DNA from: DATBVX01 sp035263105
Lineage (GTDB): Bacteria; Pseudomonadota; Gammaproteobacteria; Steroidobacterales; Steroidobacteraceae
Direction of reading: 5' to 3'
DNA: 16,885 nucleotides
NCBI GenBank assembly: GCA_035263105.1
Contig: DATFRO010000081.1
Coordinates: 1 to 16,885 of the forward strand
In this document: piece after piece, positions 6,464 through 14,413 of the stretch
Position numbering within the stretch: position 1 is the stretch's first letter
Layout of the letters: every line of letters starts with the position of its first letter
Position numbers and translations under genes: made by a program
Notes under the pieces: model-generated
The model's input: only the letters and a program-made list of their open reading frames with translations
Databases searched by the model: none
What the model was told of the DNA's origin: nothing

Positions 6464-6973
6464 TCACCCTTGGGGTTGCGCAGCCGCGATCTTCGCGAGC
6501 AACGCCTCTCTGCGCTGCAAGCTCTCCGCCGGCCAGAGCTGCTTGCGATCGTAGTACTCGGGCACCGCCGGCGTGTCCCGCGGCAGCACCACCCACGGCT
6601 GCTTCGACGCCGTAAAAATATGAATATCGGGCGGCAGCCGCTCCGGTTCATCGAGCGTGCCGACGCGCACGAAGCGCACGGCCGGGCCCGCCCCCGCGTA
6701 ATGACTCCACACGGCGATGTAACACTTCGGGCAACGCGCGATCTTCTGTCCCTTGCCGCTCGCCGACGGTGTGTCGACGACCACGGGCTCGGCCGCGAGC
6801 AGGCGCACGCGCTCGGTCTCGATCATCGCGTTCAACACGAAGGCCGAGCCGGTTTCGCGCTGGCACCAGCGACAGTGACAGCAATGGACGAAGAGCGGGC
6901 GTGATTCGAGGCTGTAGCGCACGTGGCGGCAGTCGCAACCGCCCGCGAGTGGGTAGGTATCCGTGGAAGACAT
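6464..6973 (-). CDS. GFA family protein (glutathione-dependent formaldehyde-activating/CENP-V type)
   Basis: The 169-residue protein carries the zinc-binding cysteine pattern of the GFA fold: Cys13-x-Cys15 (GGCDCRHVRY), Cys32-His-Cys34-x-x-Cys37 (HCCHCRWCQRETG) and Cys81-x-x-Cys84 (RCPKC). Gfa from Paracoccus was described as speeding formation of S-hydroxymethylglutathione from formaldehyde and glutathione, but most relatives have no proven activity. The ATG at 6973 has GGAGG 5 bases upstream. It begins 40 bases after the P450 stop, so it is probably the last gene of the operon. Next to a P450 that might demethylate a methoxy group, formaldehyde handling is an attractive but unproven role. 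Confidence 0.85.
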   Translation of the reverse strand: MSSTDTYPLAGGCDCRHVRYSLESRPLFVHCCHCRWCQRETGSAFVLNAMIETERVRLLAAEPVVVDTPSASGKGQKIARCPKCYIAVWSHYAGAGPAVRFVRVGTLDEPERLPPDIHIFTASKQPWVVLPRDTPAVPEYYDRKQLWPAESLQRREALLAKIAAAQPQG

Positions 6974-7013
6974 GCGAACCTCCAGCTCAGCTGCCGGAGG
7001 CGATTATCGCGGA

Positions 7014-8195
7014 TCAGGCGGCGTGAATCCGCAACGGCAGCTTCGCCGGACCGTGCCCGATCGTCGTCATCCAGGGTTCGGGCTCGCCCGCCGGTTCGAA
7101 GCGCTCGATATGCGTGATCAACGCACCGAGGAGCGCGTCGGCTTCGAGCAGCGCCAGGATTCGTCCCACGCAGGCGTGAATGCCGTAGCCCCAGCCGAGA
7201 TGCCCGCGCAGGTCACGCCGGAGGTCGAAGCGCTCGGGCTCCGGCCACTTGCGCGGATCGCGATTGGCGGCGGCGAACATCAGGCCGCAGCGCTCGCCTT
7301 TCGGAATCACGTAGCCGTCGAACTCGACGTCGCGCATCGCGATGCGCCCTGCCATGCGCGAAGGCGAATCCCAGCGCAGGCTCTCTTCGAACGCCGGCCG
7401 TGCCAGCGACGGCTCCGCGCGCAAGGCGCGATATTGATCCGGGAACAGGCTGAAGGCGCGCATCGCGGTCGACAGCGTCATGACCGTCGTGTCCGCGGCG
7501 GCCGACAGCAGGATGCCCACGAGAAGCTTCGCCTCGTCCTGCGTGATCTGGCCGCGATCGGCAGCCAGGAACATCTGCATGCCGAGGCCTTGCGGATCGA
7601 GATTCTCGCGATTGCAGCAGCGGTCGACCCATTCGATCACCGGGCCGACGTTCTCCATCGCTTCCTGGAACATCTCGTTCTGCGGACCGAGCGTCGCCCA
7701 CACCATGTGGCCGAACGCAGTGAGATTCTCACGCCCTGCCTCGGGCAGGCCCAGCAGGTCCGGCAGCACCTTGTAGACAAACGGTCGCGAAATCATCGCG
7801 ACGGCATCGATGGTCGCGCCGCTGCGCTCCTTCACCTCGCGCAGCAGCGCATCCGCCGCAGCGTTGAATGCTGTCGCCATCTGCGCCAGCGCGCGTGGCG
7901 ACAGCGCGGCGGCGATCACCGGGCGCACCGCGGTGTGTCGCGGCGGATCATCCGTGAGCAGGATTTCGGGGCGCACTGAATTGGGGTCGTGCCAGGGTCG
8001 CGACTTCGAAGAGAAGGCCTGCCAGTCCTTGAGCCCGTCCGACACGTGCTGGTGGCGCGCCACCATGGTGATGTTCTCGCGCGCGAGCTTGACGACCGGT
8101 GCCATCTCGCGCAGCCGATCGTCCACGGCACGCGCATCGCGCACCGCAGCGCTGTTGAAGATGTCCTCGTGCAGAACGGGCGTGGCGTGCGTCAT
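7014..8195 (-). CDS. Cytochrome P450, possibly CYP199A-like
   Basis: This 393-residue soluble bacterial P450 should insert one oxygen atom into an organic substrate using O2 and two electrons. The I-helix motif is AAADTT at 232-237, ExxR is Glu271-Arg274 (EESLRW), and the haem loop GWGYGIHACVG (334-344) supplies the thiolate ligand Cys342. The usual Phe of the loop is Trp335 here, and the second residue of the AGxDTT motif is Ala. The N-terminal region (KSRPWHDPN, then LLTDDPPRHTAVR) recalls CYP199A-type para-methoxybenzoate demethylases, but the subfamily is a guess. The ATG at 8195 is 22 bases after the SDR stop with only a weak Shine-Dalgarno site. No ferredoxin or ferredoxin reductase gene is in the window. 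Confidence 0.95.
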   Translation of the reverse strand: MTHATPVLHEDIFNSAAVRDARAVDDRLREMAPVVKLARENITMVARHQHVSDGLKDWQAFSSKSRPWHDPNSVRPEILLTDDPPRHTAVRPVIAAALSPRALAQMATAFNAAADALLREVKERSGATIDAVAMISRPFVYKVLPDLLGLPEAGRENLTAFGHMVWATLGPQNEMFQEAMENVGPVIEWVDRCCNRENLDPQGLGMQMFLAADRGQITQDEAKLLVGILLSAAADTTVMTLSTAMRAFSLFPDQYRALRAEPSLARPAFEESLRWDSPSRMAGRIAMRDVEFDGYVIPKGERCGLMFAAANRDPRKWPEPERFDLRRDLRGHLGWGYGIHACVGRILALLEADALLGALITHIERFEPAGEPEPWMTTIGHGPAKLPLRIHAA

Positions 8196-8217
8196 GTTCG
8201 CTTGCGATCGGTGGTTC

Positions 8218-8979
8218 TCAGTTCGCGGCGGCGATGCCGCCGTCGACGTGCAGGATCTCGCCGTTGATGAAAGACGCCTCGGGGCTCAGCAGGAAGGCAA
8301 CCGCTTCCGCGTTGTCGTCTTCGTGCCCCAGGCGGCGCAGCGGAATGGTGCGTGCGCGCCGCTCGTATTCCGCCTTGTCGTTGAGGCCCATCGCCCCGGG
8401 TGTGGGCACGGAGCCGGGTGCCACCGCATTCACGCGCACCTTGCGCGGCCCGAGCTCGGCGGCGAGTGTCTTGGTCAGCGTGACGATCGCGCCTTTCACC
8501 AGGCTGTAGACCGCGGTATTCGGGAACCCACGCTCGGCGACGGGCGAAGCCATGTTGATGATGGCGCCGCCGCGGTCGGCATCCATGTGCGCGAGCAGCA
8601 GCTGCGCACCAAAGATCGAGCCCTTGATGCCGATCCCGAGCATGCGATCGAGCACCTCGTCGCTCACCTTCTCGATCGGCTCGTAGCGCAGCAGCATCGC
8701 GTTGTTGACGACCGCATCGATGCGTCCGCACTCGCCGGCGAACTGCGCCGCGGCGCGGCTGAACGCCTGCTGATTCGAAACATCGACCGCATACGCGTAA
8801 GCCTTGCCGCCCGCATGGCGAATCGCGGTAGCGGCCTCCTGGCACGTCGCACCATCGATGTCGAGGAGCGCGACTTTCGCGCCGCAGCTCGCGAGCTTCG
8901 CCGCGACCGAGCGACCGAGACCACGCCCTGCCCCCGTGACCAGGATCGACTGCGCGCTGAGATCGTGCTGGATCGCCAT
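8218..8979 (-). CDS. Short-chain dehydrogenase/reductase (SDR) with altered motifs
   Basis: The 253-residue classical SDR would oxidise an alcohol or reduce a ketone with a nicotinamide cofactor. TGAGRGLG (15-22) is the cofactor loop. Asp40 after the second strand suggests NAD(H) preference. Ser145, Tyr158 and Lys162 (YSLVK) are the catalytic residues, and NAVAPGSVPTP and a C-terminal VDGGI are typical. Two marks are unusual: NNAG is NNAM (92-95), and the tetrad Asn expected in VNLKG appears as Gly117 (IGIKG). The frame is open far upstream, but the ATG at 8979, 5 bases after the metallo-hydrolase stop, fits the family start (MAIQHDLSAQSILVTG). The start codon's ribosome site is weak, so translation is probably coupled. 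Confidence 0.9.
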   Translation of the reverse strand: MAIQHDLSAQSILVTGAGRGLGRSVAAKLASCGAKVALLDIDGATCQEAATAIRHAGGKAYAYAVDVSNQQAFSRAAAQFAGECGRIDAVVNNAMLLRYEPIEKVSDEVLDRMLGIGIKGSIFGAQLLLAHMDADRGGAIINMASPVAERGFPNTAVYSLVKGAIVTLTKTLAAELGPRKVRVNAVAPGSVPTPGAMGLNDKAEYERRARTIPLRRLGHEDDNAEAVAFLLSPEASFINGEILHVDGGIAAAN

Positions 8980-8984
8980 GGGTG

Positions 8985-9863
8985 CTACTTCAGAGCGAGC
9001 TTCCAGGCCTTGCCGTCGCGCACGATCCAGCCCGAGCTGGGATCGCAGAAGTGGCTGCCGATGATCATCACCTTCTGGTCCGCGTACTTGTCGACGAACG
9101 CGCGCCGCGTTTTCGCGCCCTGCTCCTTGTCCATGTCGAAGTTGCCGTGAATCTCGGGCGCGGCGAGCTGGATCGGGTGATGCATCATGTCGCCGGTGAT
9201 GATCGCCTCCTCGCCCTTCGACTTGATGTGCACGCTCACGTGCCCGGGTGTGTGACCCGGCGTCGGCTCGAGCCACACCTCGTCGGTGATCTTGTGGTCC
9301 GGACCGACCAGCTTCTCGAGCTTCGCATTCACTATCGGGTCGATCGAGTCGACCAGGTGATCGACGTTGTGATAGCCGCCGGTGTCTTGCAGGTGGCGCC
9401 AGTGCTCGTATTCCTGCTTGCCGAAGAGGTACTGCGCTTTGGGAAACGTCGGCACCCACTTGCCGTTCACTTTCTCGGTGTTCCAGCCGACGTGATCGAA
9501 GTGCAGGTGCGTGCACAACACCGTGTTGATGGTCTCACGCGGGAACCCCGCGGCCTTCAGGTCATCGAGGAACGAGGTCTGCAGATTGCAGAACACCGGG
9601 TACTCGCGCGCCCGGTCGTTGCCGATGCAGGTGTCGATCATCACGCGCTTGTCGCGCGAGCGCAGTACGAAGCACTGGAAGGAGATCAGCATCTTCCCGG
9701 CCGGCGTCGCGAAGTGCGGCAGGAGCCACGGGAACTTCTGCACGTATTCGGCCTTGCCGTCCGGGAGCAGCATCGCGATGTCGTCTTCCCAGTTGTTCAC
9801 TTCAACGATACGCGCCACCTCGACGTCGCCGATCTTCCAGTGCCGGATGTGTTCTTTGGCCAT
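8985..9863 (-). CDS. Metallo-beta-lactamase-fold hydrolase, lactonase-like (copy 1)
   Basis: The 292-residue protein has the full two-metal site of the metallo-beta-lactamase fold: His119-x-His121-x-Asp123-His124 (THLHFDHVGW), His204 (PGHTPGH), Asp225 (ITGDMMHH) and His271 (IGSHF). Family members hydrolyse lactones, thioesters, phosphoesters or beta-lactams; size and motifs resemble quorum-quenching lactonases and related catabolic hydrolases. No signal peptide is visible, so it is cytoplasmic. The ATG at 9863 is chosen because MAKEHIRHWKIG fits the fold's first strand and a G-rich GGGGGA lies just upstream; the frame is open beyond it into the GMC gene. It starts 17 bases after the GMC stop. 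In this operon, opening a lactone intermediate is a reasonable inference. Confidence 0.85.
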   Translation of the reverse strand: MAKEHIRHWKIGDVEVARIVEVNNWEDDIAMLLPDGKAEYVQKFPWLLPHFATPAGKMLISFQCFVLRSRDKRVMIDTCIGNDRAREYPVFCNLQTSFLDDLKAAGFPRETINTVLCTHLHFDHVGWNTEKVNGKWVPTFPKAQYLFGKQEYEHWRHLQDTGGYHNVDHLVDSIDPIVNAKLEKLVGPDHKITDEVWLEPTPGHTPGHVSVHIKSKGEEAIITGDMMHHPIQLAAPEIHGNFDMDKEQGAKTRRAFVDKYADQKVMIIGSHFCDPSSGWIVRDGKAWKLALK

Positions 9864-9880
9864 GACTGTCCCCCGATCTC

Positions 9881-11503
9881 CTAGTGCAATTCGAACGGCG
9901 GCGGCGCCGGAATGCCGCGCATCATATCCGCCGCCTTCTCCGCGACCATCACCACCACCGCGTTGGTATTGCCGCCGACCACGCGCGGGAATACCGAGGC
10001 ATCCACGACCCGCAGCCCCTCCACGCAATGCACGCGCAGCTGCGAATCGACCACCGCATTCGGGTCCGAGCCCATCCGGCAGCTCCCGACCGGATGATGC
10101 ACCGTCGCCGCGACCCGGCGCACGTATTCGCTCAGGCCTTCCGCCCCCTGCACGCCTGGCCCGGGTTGCACCTCGACGGCACGATAGCGCGCGAACGCAG
10201 GCGCCGCGATGATCCGGCGTGAAAGCTCCAGGCCGCGTAACGTCGGCGCGAGATCGGCAGGGTCACCCAGGAGGTTCGGGTCGACCAGCGGAGCTTCGCG
10301 CGGATTCGTGCTCGCGAGCGTGACGCGCCCACGGCTCTTCGGATACAGGTGCACGACGCTGAGTGCGAAGCCGTGCCCCAGGGGAAACGGAAAGGTGTTC
10401 GGGTTGCGGCGCGCGGGCTGGAACACGATCTGCAGGTCCGGCCGATCGAGTTCCTCGGCGGAGCGGACGAAAGCGTTGGCCTCGAACACGTTGCTCGCGA
10501 GCGGTCCGCCGCGAAACAGCGCGTACTGCAGCAGGTTGAGCGCACCACGTGGCGCGGCACGCCACGAAATGCCGTACGACTCGCTGTTCTGCATCTCCAT
10601 GAGAATCCCGGCCGCCAGGTGATCGTGATAGTTGGCGCCGACGCCCGGCAGCGAATACTTCACCTCGATACCGAGCTTGCGCAGCGCTTCGCCATCACCG
10701 ATGCCCGAGAGCATCAGCACCTGCGGTGACTGCACGGCGCCCGCGCAAATCACCACCTCCCGCCGCACGTACACGCGCACCGTCTCATTGCCCCGAAGGA
10801 AATCGACGCCAACCGCGCGACCGTTCCCGATCAGCACGCGCTTCGCGAGCGCATCCGTGTGGACGGCGAGGTTGTCGCGCGAGCGTGCCGGGCGCAGGTA
10901 CGCGACGGCGGTCGAATCGCGCCGGCCGTTGCGGATCGTGCCCTGGCGCGGTCCGTAGCCTTCGGGATTCGGCCCGTTGAAGTCATCGCAGCGCCGGAAA
11001 CCCAGCGAGCGCATCGCTTCGAGGTATGCCGCGATCATCGGGTTGGGCTTCGGGATGTGACTCACGCGGATCGGCCCGTCGGCGCCGTGATAGGGCGAAC
11101 CGACGTACGAGTCGTTGCTCTCCGAGCGGATGAAGTACGGCAGCACCTCGCGATAGCTCCAGCCGGGATTGCCCATCGCCACCCAGTCCTCGTAGTCCTT
11201 CGGCTGGCCGCGGAAGTAGACCATGCCGTTGATCGAGCCGGAGCCGCCGATCACATGGCCGCGCGGTATTGGAATGCGCCGATCGTTGAGGTTGGGCTGC
11301 GGCACGGTCAGGAAGCGCCAGTTGAGCTTCGGCTGCACGATGGCGGCGCCCACCGTTGCGGGAATGTGGATGAAGGGGTGGCTGTCTTCGCCGCCCGCCT
11401 CGAGCAGGCACACCGAACTGCTGCGATCCTCGGACAGCCGCGCCGCGAGCACGCAGCCCGCGGTGCCGGCACCGACGATCACGTAGTCGAAGGTATCAGG
11501 CAT
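9881..11503 (-). CDS. GMC family FAD-dependent alcohol oxidoreductase (choline dehydrogenase-like)
   Basis: The 540-residue protein fits GMC flavoenzymes, which oxidise primary or secondary alcohols to aldehydes or ketones. The N-terminal FAD-binding loop is VGAGTAGCVLAARLSE (about 10-25). The GMC signature region RGHVIGGSGSINGM lies near 81-94, and CAGAVQSPQVLMLSGIG is the second GMC signature. The C-terminal active site has HHPVGSCRMG with catalytic His470, and GGNTNA with Asn514 in the second catalytic position (His-Asn type, as in choline oxidase). The usual NAPTIM is NAVVVM here. It most resembles choline dehydrogenase/AlkJ-like dehydrogenases, but the substrate is open. Its ATG directly follows the TGA of the serine hydrolase gene with no gap, indicating coupled translation. 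Confidence 0.93.
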   Translation of the reverse strand: MPDTFDYVIVGAGTAGCVLAARLSEDRSSSVCLLEAGGEDSHPFIHIPATVGAAIVQPKLNWRFLTVPQPNLNDRRIPIPRGHVIGGSGSINGMVYFRGQPKDYEDWVAMGNPGWSYREVLPYFIRSESNDSYVGSPYHGADGPIRVSHIPKPNPMIAAYLEAMRSLGFRRCDDFNGPNPEGYGPRQGTIRNGRRDSTAVAYLRPARSRDNLAVHTDALAKRVLIGNGRAVGVDFLRGNETVRVYVRREVVICAGAVQSPQVLMLSGIGDGEALRKLGIEVKYSLPGVGANYHDHLAAGILMEMQNSESYGISWRAAPRGALNLLQYALFRGGPLASNVFEANAFVRSAEELDRPDLQIVFQPARRNPNTFPFPLGHGFALSVVHLYPKSRGRVTLASTNPREAPLVDPNLLGDPADLAPTLRGLELSRRIIAAPAFARYRAVEVQPGPGVQGAEGLSEYVRRVAATVHHPVGSCRMGSDPNAVVDSQLRVHCVEGLRVVDASVFPRVVGGNTNAVVVMVAEKAADMMRGIPAPPPFELH

Positions 11504-12676
11504 TCAGGTCGCCGCGGCCACCGCCAGGTCCGACAGGCGCTCCCAGCGCTCGAGGTTGACGTCCGAGTTCATCACGCCAGTCGAGAGTCCCACGAAGGTC
11601 ATGTCGAGCTTCGGATCGATCCAGAAGATCGTGGTGCCCGCGCCGTGATTGCCGAAGGTCTCGGGCGAAGTCAGCGTGCCGAAGAGCGCGTGGCCCATGC
11701 GATCGCCGCGCAGCGTGAAGCCGAGGCCGATGTAGGCCGGCAGCACTTCCCAGCCGCGCGACTCGAAGATCTTGCGATAGAGCTCGTTCGGCTTGTCGCC
11801 GGTCCAGCAGGTGTGAGCGCGCTCGATCATGGTCGGCGAGAGGATGCGTGCGCCATCGAGCTCGCCGCCGCGCCTCAGCATCTCGGCAAAGCGATACATA
11901 TCAGCCGCGGTCGAGACCATGCCGACCCAGGGCATTTCCGCCTTCTCTTCGGAGAAGGCACCGTTGGGTCCGAGGTTGCTGTGCCCGAGGTGCTGGGTCG
12001 GAGAGTTGCCGCGAAACTCCGGGAACAAGTGACGCTTGCGCAGGTCCTTGCGCAGGCCGATGGAGCTGTCCCTCATGCCGAGCGGCTTGAGCAGGTCCTC
12101 CTCGACGATCTGCCGGTAGGAGCGCTTGCGCTTGTCGATGCGCCGCAGGACATCACCCAGCAACGCGTGATGCACGATCGGCGCGTAGCGCACGCCGAGA
12201 CCCGGCGCTTCCATCGGCACGATGTTCTTGCAGATCTCCGCGATCACTTCATCGAGCACGTCGATGAACATGCCCTCGCGCGCGGAATAGACGCTCGGCA
12301 GGCCCGAGGAGTGCGTCAGCAGGTGGAAGATCGTGATCTTCTCGCGGCCGTGGCCGGAAAATTCCGGCACGAGCGTCGAGATCGGCGTCGCGAGCGAGAA
12401 CTCGCCGCGCTCGATCGCGCGTAACACCAGCACCACCGTGATCGCCTTGGTGACCGAGAACAGGCTGAACACCGAATCCTTCTTCACCGGGCGCTTGCGC
12501 GCCGGGTCCGCGTAGCCAACGGCTTCGTGCAAGGAGAGCTTGCCGTGCCGGCCGATCGCGATCTGCATGCCGTAGTAGCGGTCCTGCGCCATGTCCTCAT
12601 GCACGACGTCCATGAGGCGCGCGAGCCGCGCCGCGTCCATGCCATTCACACTCTTTCTCTTAGGTGCACGCTTCAC
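11504..12676 (-). CDS. Beta-lactamase-related serine hydrolase (class C/family VIII esterase type)
   Basis: The 390-residue protein belongs to the penicillin-binding/class C beta-lactamase-like serine hydrolases; many catabolic members are esterases. The nucleophile motif is Ser74-Val-Thr-Lys77 (LFSVTK). Tyr164 (VRYAPIVHH) fills the YxN position but the Asn is replaced by Pro, as occurs in esterase-type members. NHGAGTTIFWIDP near the C-terminus corresponds to the third motif. LLTHSSGLP is a common family stretch. No signal peptide is seen, unlike secreted beta-lactamases. I chose the GTG at 12676, which overlaps the upstream stop as GTGA and has GGAAGG just before it; an ATG 12 codons later is an alternative. 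Ester or lactone hydrolysis within the pathway is inferred. Confidence 0.88.
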   Translation of the reverse strand: MKRAPKRKSVNGMDAARLARLMDVVHEDMAQDRYYGMQIAIGRHGKLSLHEAVGYADPARKRPVKKDSVFSLFSVTKAITVVLVLRAIERGEFSLATPISTLVPEFSGHGREKITIFHLLTHSSGLPSVYSAREGMFIDVLDEVIAEICKNIVPMEAPGLGVRYAPIVHHALLGDVLRRIDKRKRSYRQIVEEDLLKPLGMRDSSIGLRKDLRKRHLFPEFRGNSPTQHLGHSNLGPNGAFSEEKAEMPWVGMVSTAADMYRFAEMLRRGGELDGARILSPTMIERAHTCWTGDKPNELYRKIFESRGWEVLPAYIGLGFTLRGDRMGHALFGTLTSPETFGNHGAGTTIFWIDPKLDMTFVGLSTGVMNSDVNLERWERLSDLAVAAAT

Positions 12677-13089
12677 TTCGCCTTCCCCTGGAGTTTTGCG
12701 ACGTAGAAGCTGTCCATGTACTCGCGCAACCGGTACACCTTGCCGTCCTTCACCTCGATCGCGAACGCGTAGAGGTTGTCGTACGGACGCCCATCGGTGA
12801 AAGTTCCCATGCCGTGCGCCTCGCCGATGACGAGATTACCCTGCGATGCGACCGAGGTGATGGTCACCTTGGGATCGCCCGGCTTGAACATGCCACGCAC
12901 CGGCGCGAGGAAATCATCGATGATCTCCTTCTTGCCGCGGTGTGTGCCTTCGCCCGCAATACCCTTGACCATGACTTCCCAGGCCGCCTCGGGATGAAAC
13001 GCCGCCCAGATCTTCTCCAGGTTGCCGCTGCTCAGCGTCTCGAAGAAATTGAGGAAGACGCGCTCGTTCTCGTTCGTTGCCTTGACCAT
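12673..13089 (-). CDS. NTF2-like/SnoaL-like protein
   Basis: The 138-residue protein has the cone-shaped NTF2 fold pattern: an N-terminal helix (ENERVFLNFFETLSSGNLEKI), FHPEAAWEV, then strands rich in VxxG and the closing FAIEVKDGKVYRLREYMDSF. Members are dehydratases, isomerases, cyclases or small ligand-binding proteins, and often occur in steroid, polyketide or aromatic pathways. No catalytic residue can be assigned with confidence. The ATG at 13089 has GGGGAG 5 bases upstream. It begins 14 bases after the carboxymuconolactone decarboxylase-like gene and overlaps the serine hydrolase start. A ketosteroid isomerase- or SnoaL-type reaction on a pathway intermediate is possible. Confidence 0.8.
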   Translation of the reverse strand: MVKATNENERVFLNFFETLSSGNLEKIWAAFHPEAAWEVMVKGIAGEGTHRGKKEIIDDFLAPVRGMFKPGDPKVTITSVASQGNLVIGEAHGMGTFTDGRPYDNLYAFAIEVKDGKVYRLREYMDSFYVAKLQGKAK

Positions 13090-13103
13090 GGTGGCTCCCC
13101 GTT

Positions 13104-13487
13104 TCAGCGTGCTGCATCGATTTCGGCGAACGCCTCGCGCGCAATGCGCACCGAGTCGATGCCGGCGGGCAAGCCGCAGTAGATGGCGACTTGCAGAAAC
13201 ACTTCGCGGATTTCCTCGCGCGTGACCCCGTTGGCGAGCGCGCCCTTCACGTGGATCTTGAGCTCGTGCGGCCGGTTCAAGGCGCTGATCATCGCGAGGT
13301 TGATGAGGCTGCGCTCGCGACGCTCCAGGCCCGGCCGGCTCCAGATCGTTCCCCAGCAGTACTCAGTCGCGAGCTCCTGCATCGGGCGGCTGAAGTCATC
13401 CGCGCCGGCCAGCGATTTCTCGACGTACTCCTTGCCGAGCACGGCCTTGCGGATCTCGAGTCCGCGCTTGAAGAGTTCCTCGTTCAT
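13104..13487 (-). CDS. 4-carboxymuconolactone decarboxylase-like protein (PcaC-type)
   Basis: PcaC decarboxylates gamma-carboxymuconolactone to the beta-ketoadipate enol-lactone in protocatechuate breakdown. The 127-residue protein matches in length and core motif: YCWGTIWSRPGLERRERSL (43-61), then ALNRPHELKIHV with conserved His79, NGVTREEIREVFLQVAIYCG and GLPAG. It lacks the CxxC of AhpD-type peroxidases, supporting the decarboxylase branch. However, this family has many paralogues of unknown function, and no other protocatechuate gene is in the window, so the symbol pcaC is not used. The ATG at 13487 has GAGGAAG upstream and overlaps the preceding stop as ATGA. Confidence 0.83.
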   Translation of the reverse strand: MNEELFKRGLEIRKAVLGKEYVEKSLAGADDFSRPMQELATEYCWGTIWSRPGLERRERSLINLAMISALNRPHELKIHVKGALANGVTREEIREVFLQVAIYCGLPAGIDSVRIAREAFAEIDAAR

Positions 13488-14413
13488 GTCTCGCTTCCTC
13501 GCTTTGAAGAGATCTCACAGCCGGCGCGCTCTTCGAGCGTGCGGGCGACACAGGTGCAATCCGAGTCGGCGCCGAATCGCTGGTTGGTGGCGGCGAGCAG
13601 CTCCTGCACCGCCGCACCGACGTTCATCGGCACGCCGAGCGCAGCCGCTTCCTCGAGACACAGGCGCACATCCTTCAGTGCGAGCCCGGTCGAGAAGCCG
13701 AAGTCGAAGCCGCGCGTCAGCACGTGCTTCGGAAACTTGTCGGATGAAGCCGTGTTCCTGCCGCTCGATGCGTTGATGACGTCGAGCATCAACTGCGGAT
13801 CCACGCCGGCTTTAACACCCATCGCAAGCGCCTCGGCCGTGATCGCGATGGCGGCCTGCGACATCAGGTTGTTCGCGAGCTTGAGCGTCTGGCCGAGCCC
13901 GGGCTTTTCGCCGACGAAGAACAAACGTCCGAGATGCTTGAGCACTGGCTCGACTTCCTCGAACACCTGGCGCGGACCTGAAACCATCAGCGCGAGCGTG
14001 CCGGCGCGCGCGCCCGCGATACCGCCGCTCACCGGCGCATCGAGCGCCTGGATGCCGCGCTCGTGCAGGGCGCGATCGATGACGATCGCCGCGGCCGCGC
14101 CCGAGGTCGAGAGGTCGACGAATGTGCGAACCGCGGTGCCATCACGCACGCCGTTCGTGCCGCGCACGACATTGAGCACGATCTGCGGCGTCGGCAGGCT
14201 CGCAAGCACGACGCGCGCCGCCGAGGCGACGGCTGCGGGAGAGTTCGCGCGCGTGGCGCCGGCGACGACGAGCGCCGCGACCGCACCGTCATTGGTGTCG
14301 TGAGCAATGATCGGATGGCCCGCCGCCAGCAGGCGCTCGGCCATGGCAGCGCCCATGCGCCCGACGCCGATGAACCCGATCGGCTCATTCCCGGGCGTGC
14401 GAATGGCCGTCAT
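13484..14413 (-). CDS. 3-hydroxyisobutyrate dehydrogenase-like NAD(P)-dependent oxidoreductase
   Basis: The 309-residue protein belongs to the beta-hydroxyacid dehydrogenase family (3-hydroxyisobutyrate dehydrogenase, tartronate semialdehyde reductase), which interconverts a 3-hydroxyacid and its semialdehyde. The cofactor loop GFIGVGRMG is at 13-21, the substrate-binding DAPVSGG at 125-131, the catalytic GLGQTLKLANNLM places Lys178 and Asn182, and the helical dimer region ends in ALKDVRLCLEEAAALGVP. The ATG at 14413 overlaps the upstream metallo-hydrolase stop (ATGA) and is preceded by GGAGGG. The C-terminal tail (about 285-309) includes DCTCVARTLEE and is slightly longer than usual. The exact substrate is not visible. 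Confidence 0.9.
   Translation of the reverse strand: MTAIRTPGNEPIGFIGVGRMGAAMAERLLAAGHPIIAHDTNDGAVAALVVAGATRANSPAAVASAARVVLASLPTPQIVLNVVRGTNGVRDGTAVRTFVDLSTSGAAAAIVIDRALHERGIQALDAPVSGGIAGARAGTLALMVSGPRQVFEEVEPVLKHLGRLFFVGEKPGLGQTLKLANNLMSQAAIAITAEALAMGVKAGVDPQLMLDVINASSGRNTASSDKFPKHVLTRGFDFGFSTGLALKDVRLCLEEAAALGVPMNVGAAVQELLAATNQRFGADSDCTCVARTLEERAGCEISSKRGSET

Noticed and set aside
8980..9516. N-terminal extension of the SDR frame and of the metallo-hydrolase frame (9864-10028)
   Set aside because: Both extensions run through well-conserved upstream genes; family length and spacing favour starts at 8979 and 9863.
10859..12424. 521-codon open frame antisense to the GMC and serine hydrolase genes
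   Set aside because: It spans two well-supported minus-strand genes and their junction, and its Arg/Ala/His-rich translation looks like an antisense shadow.
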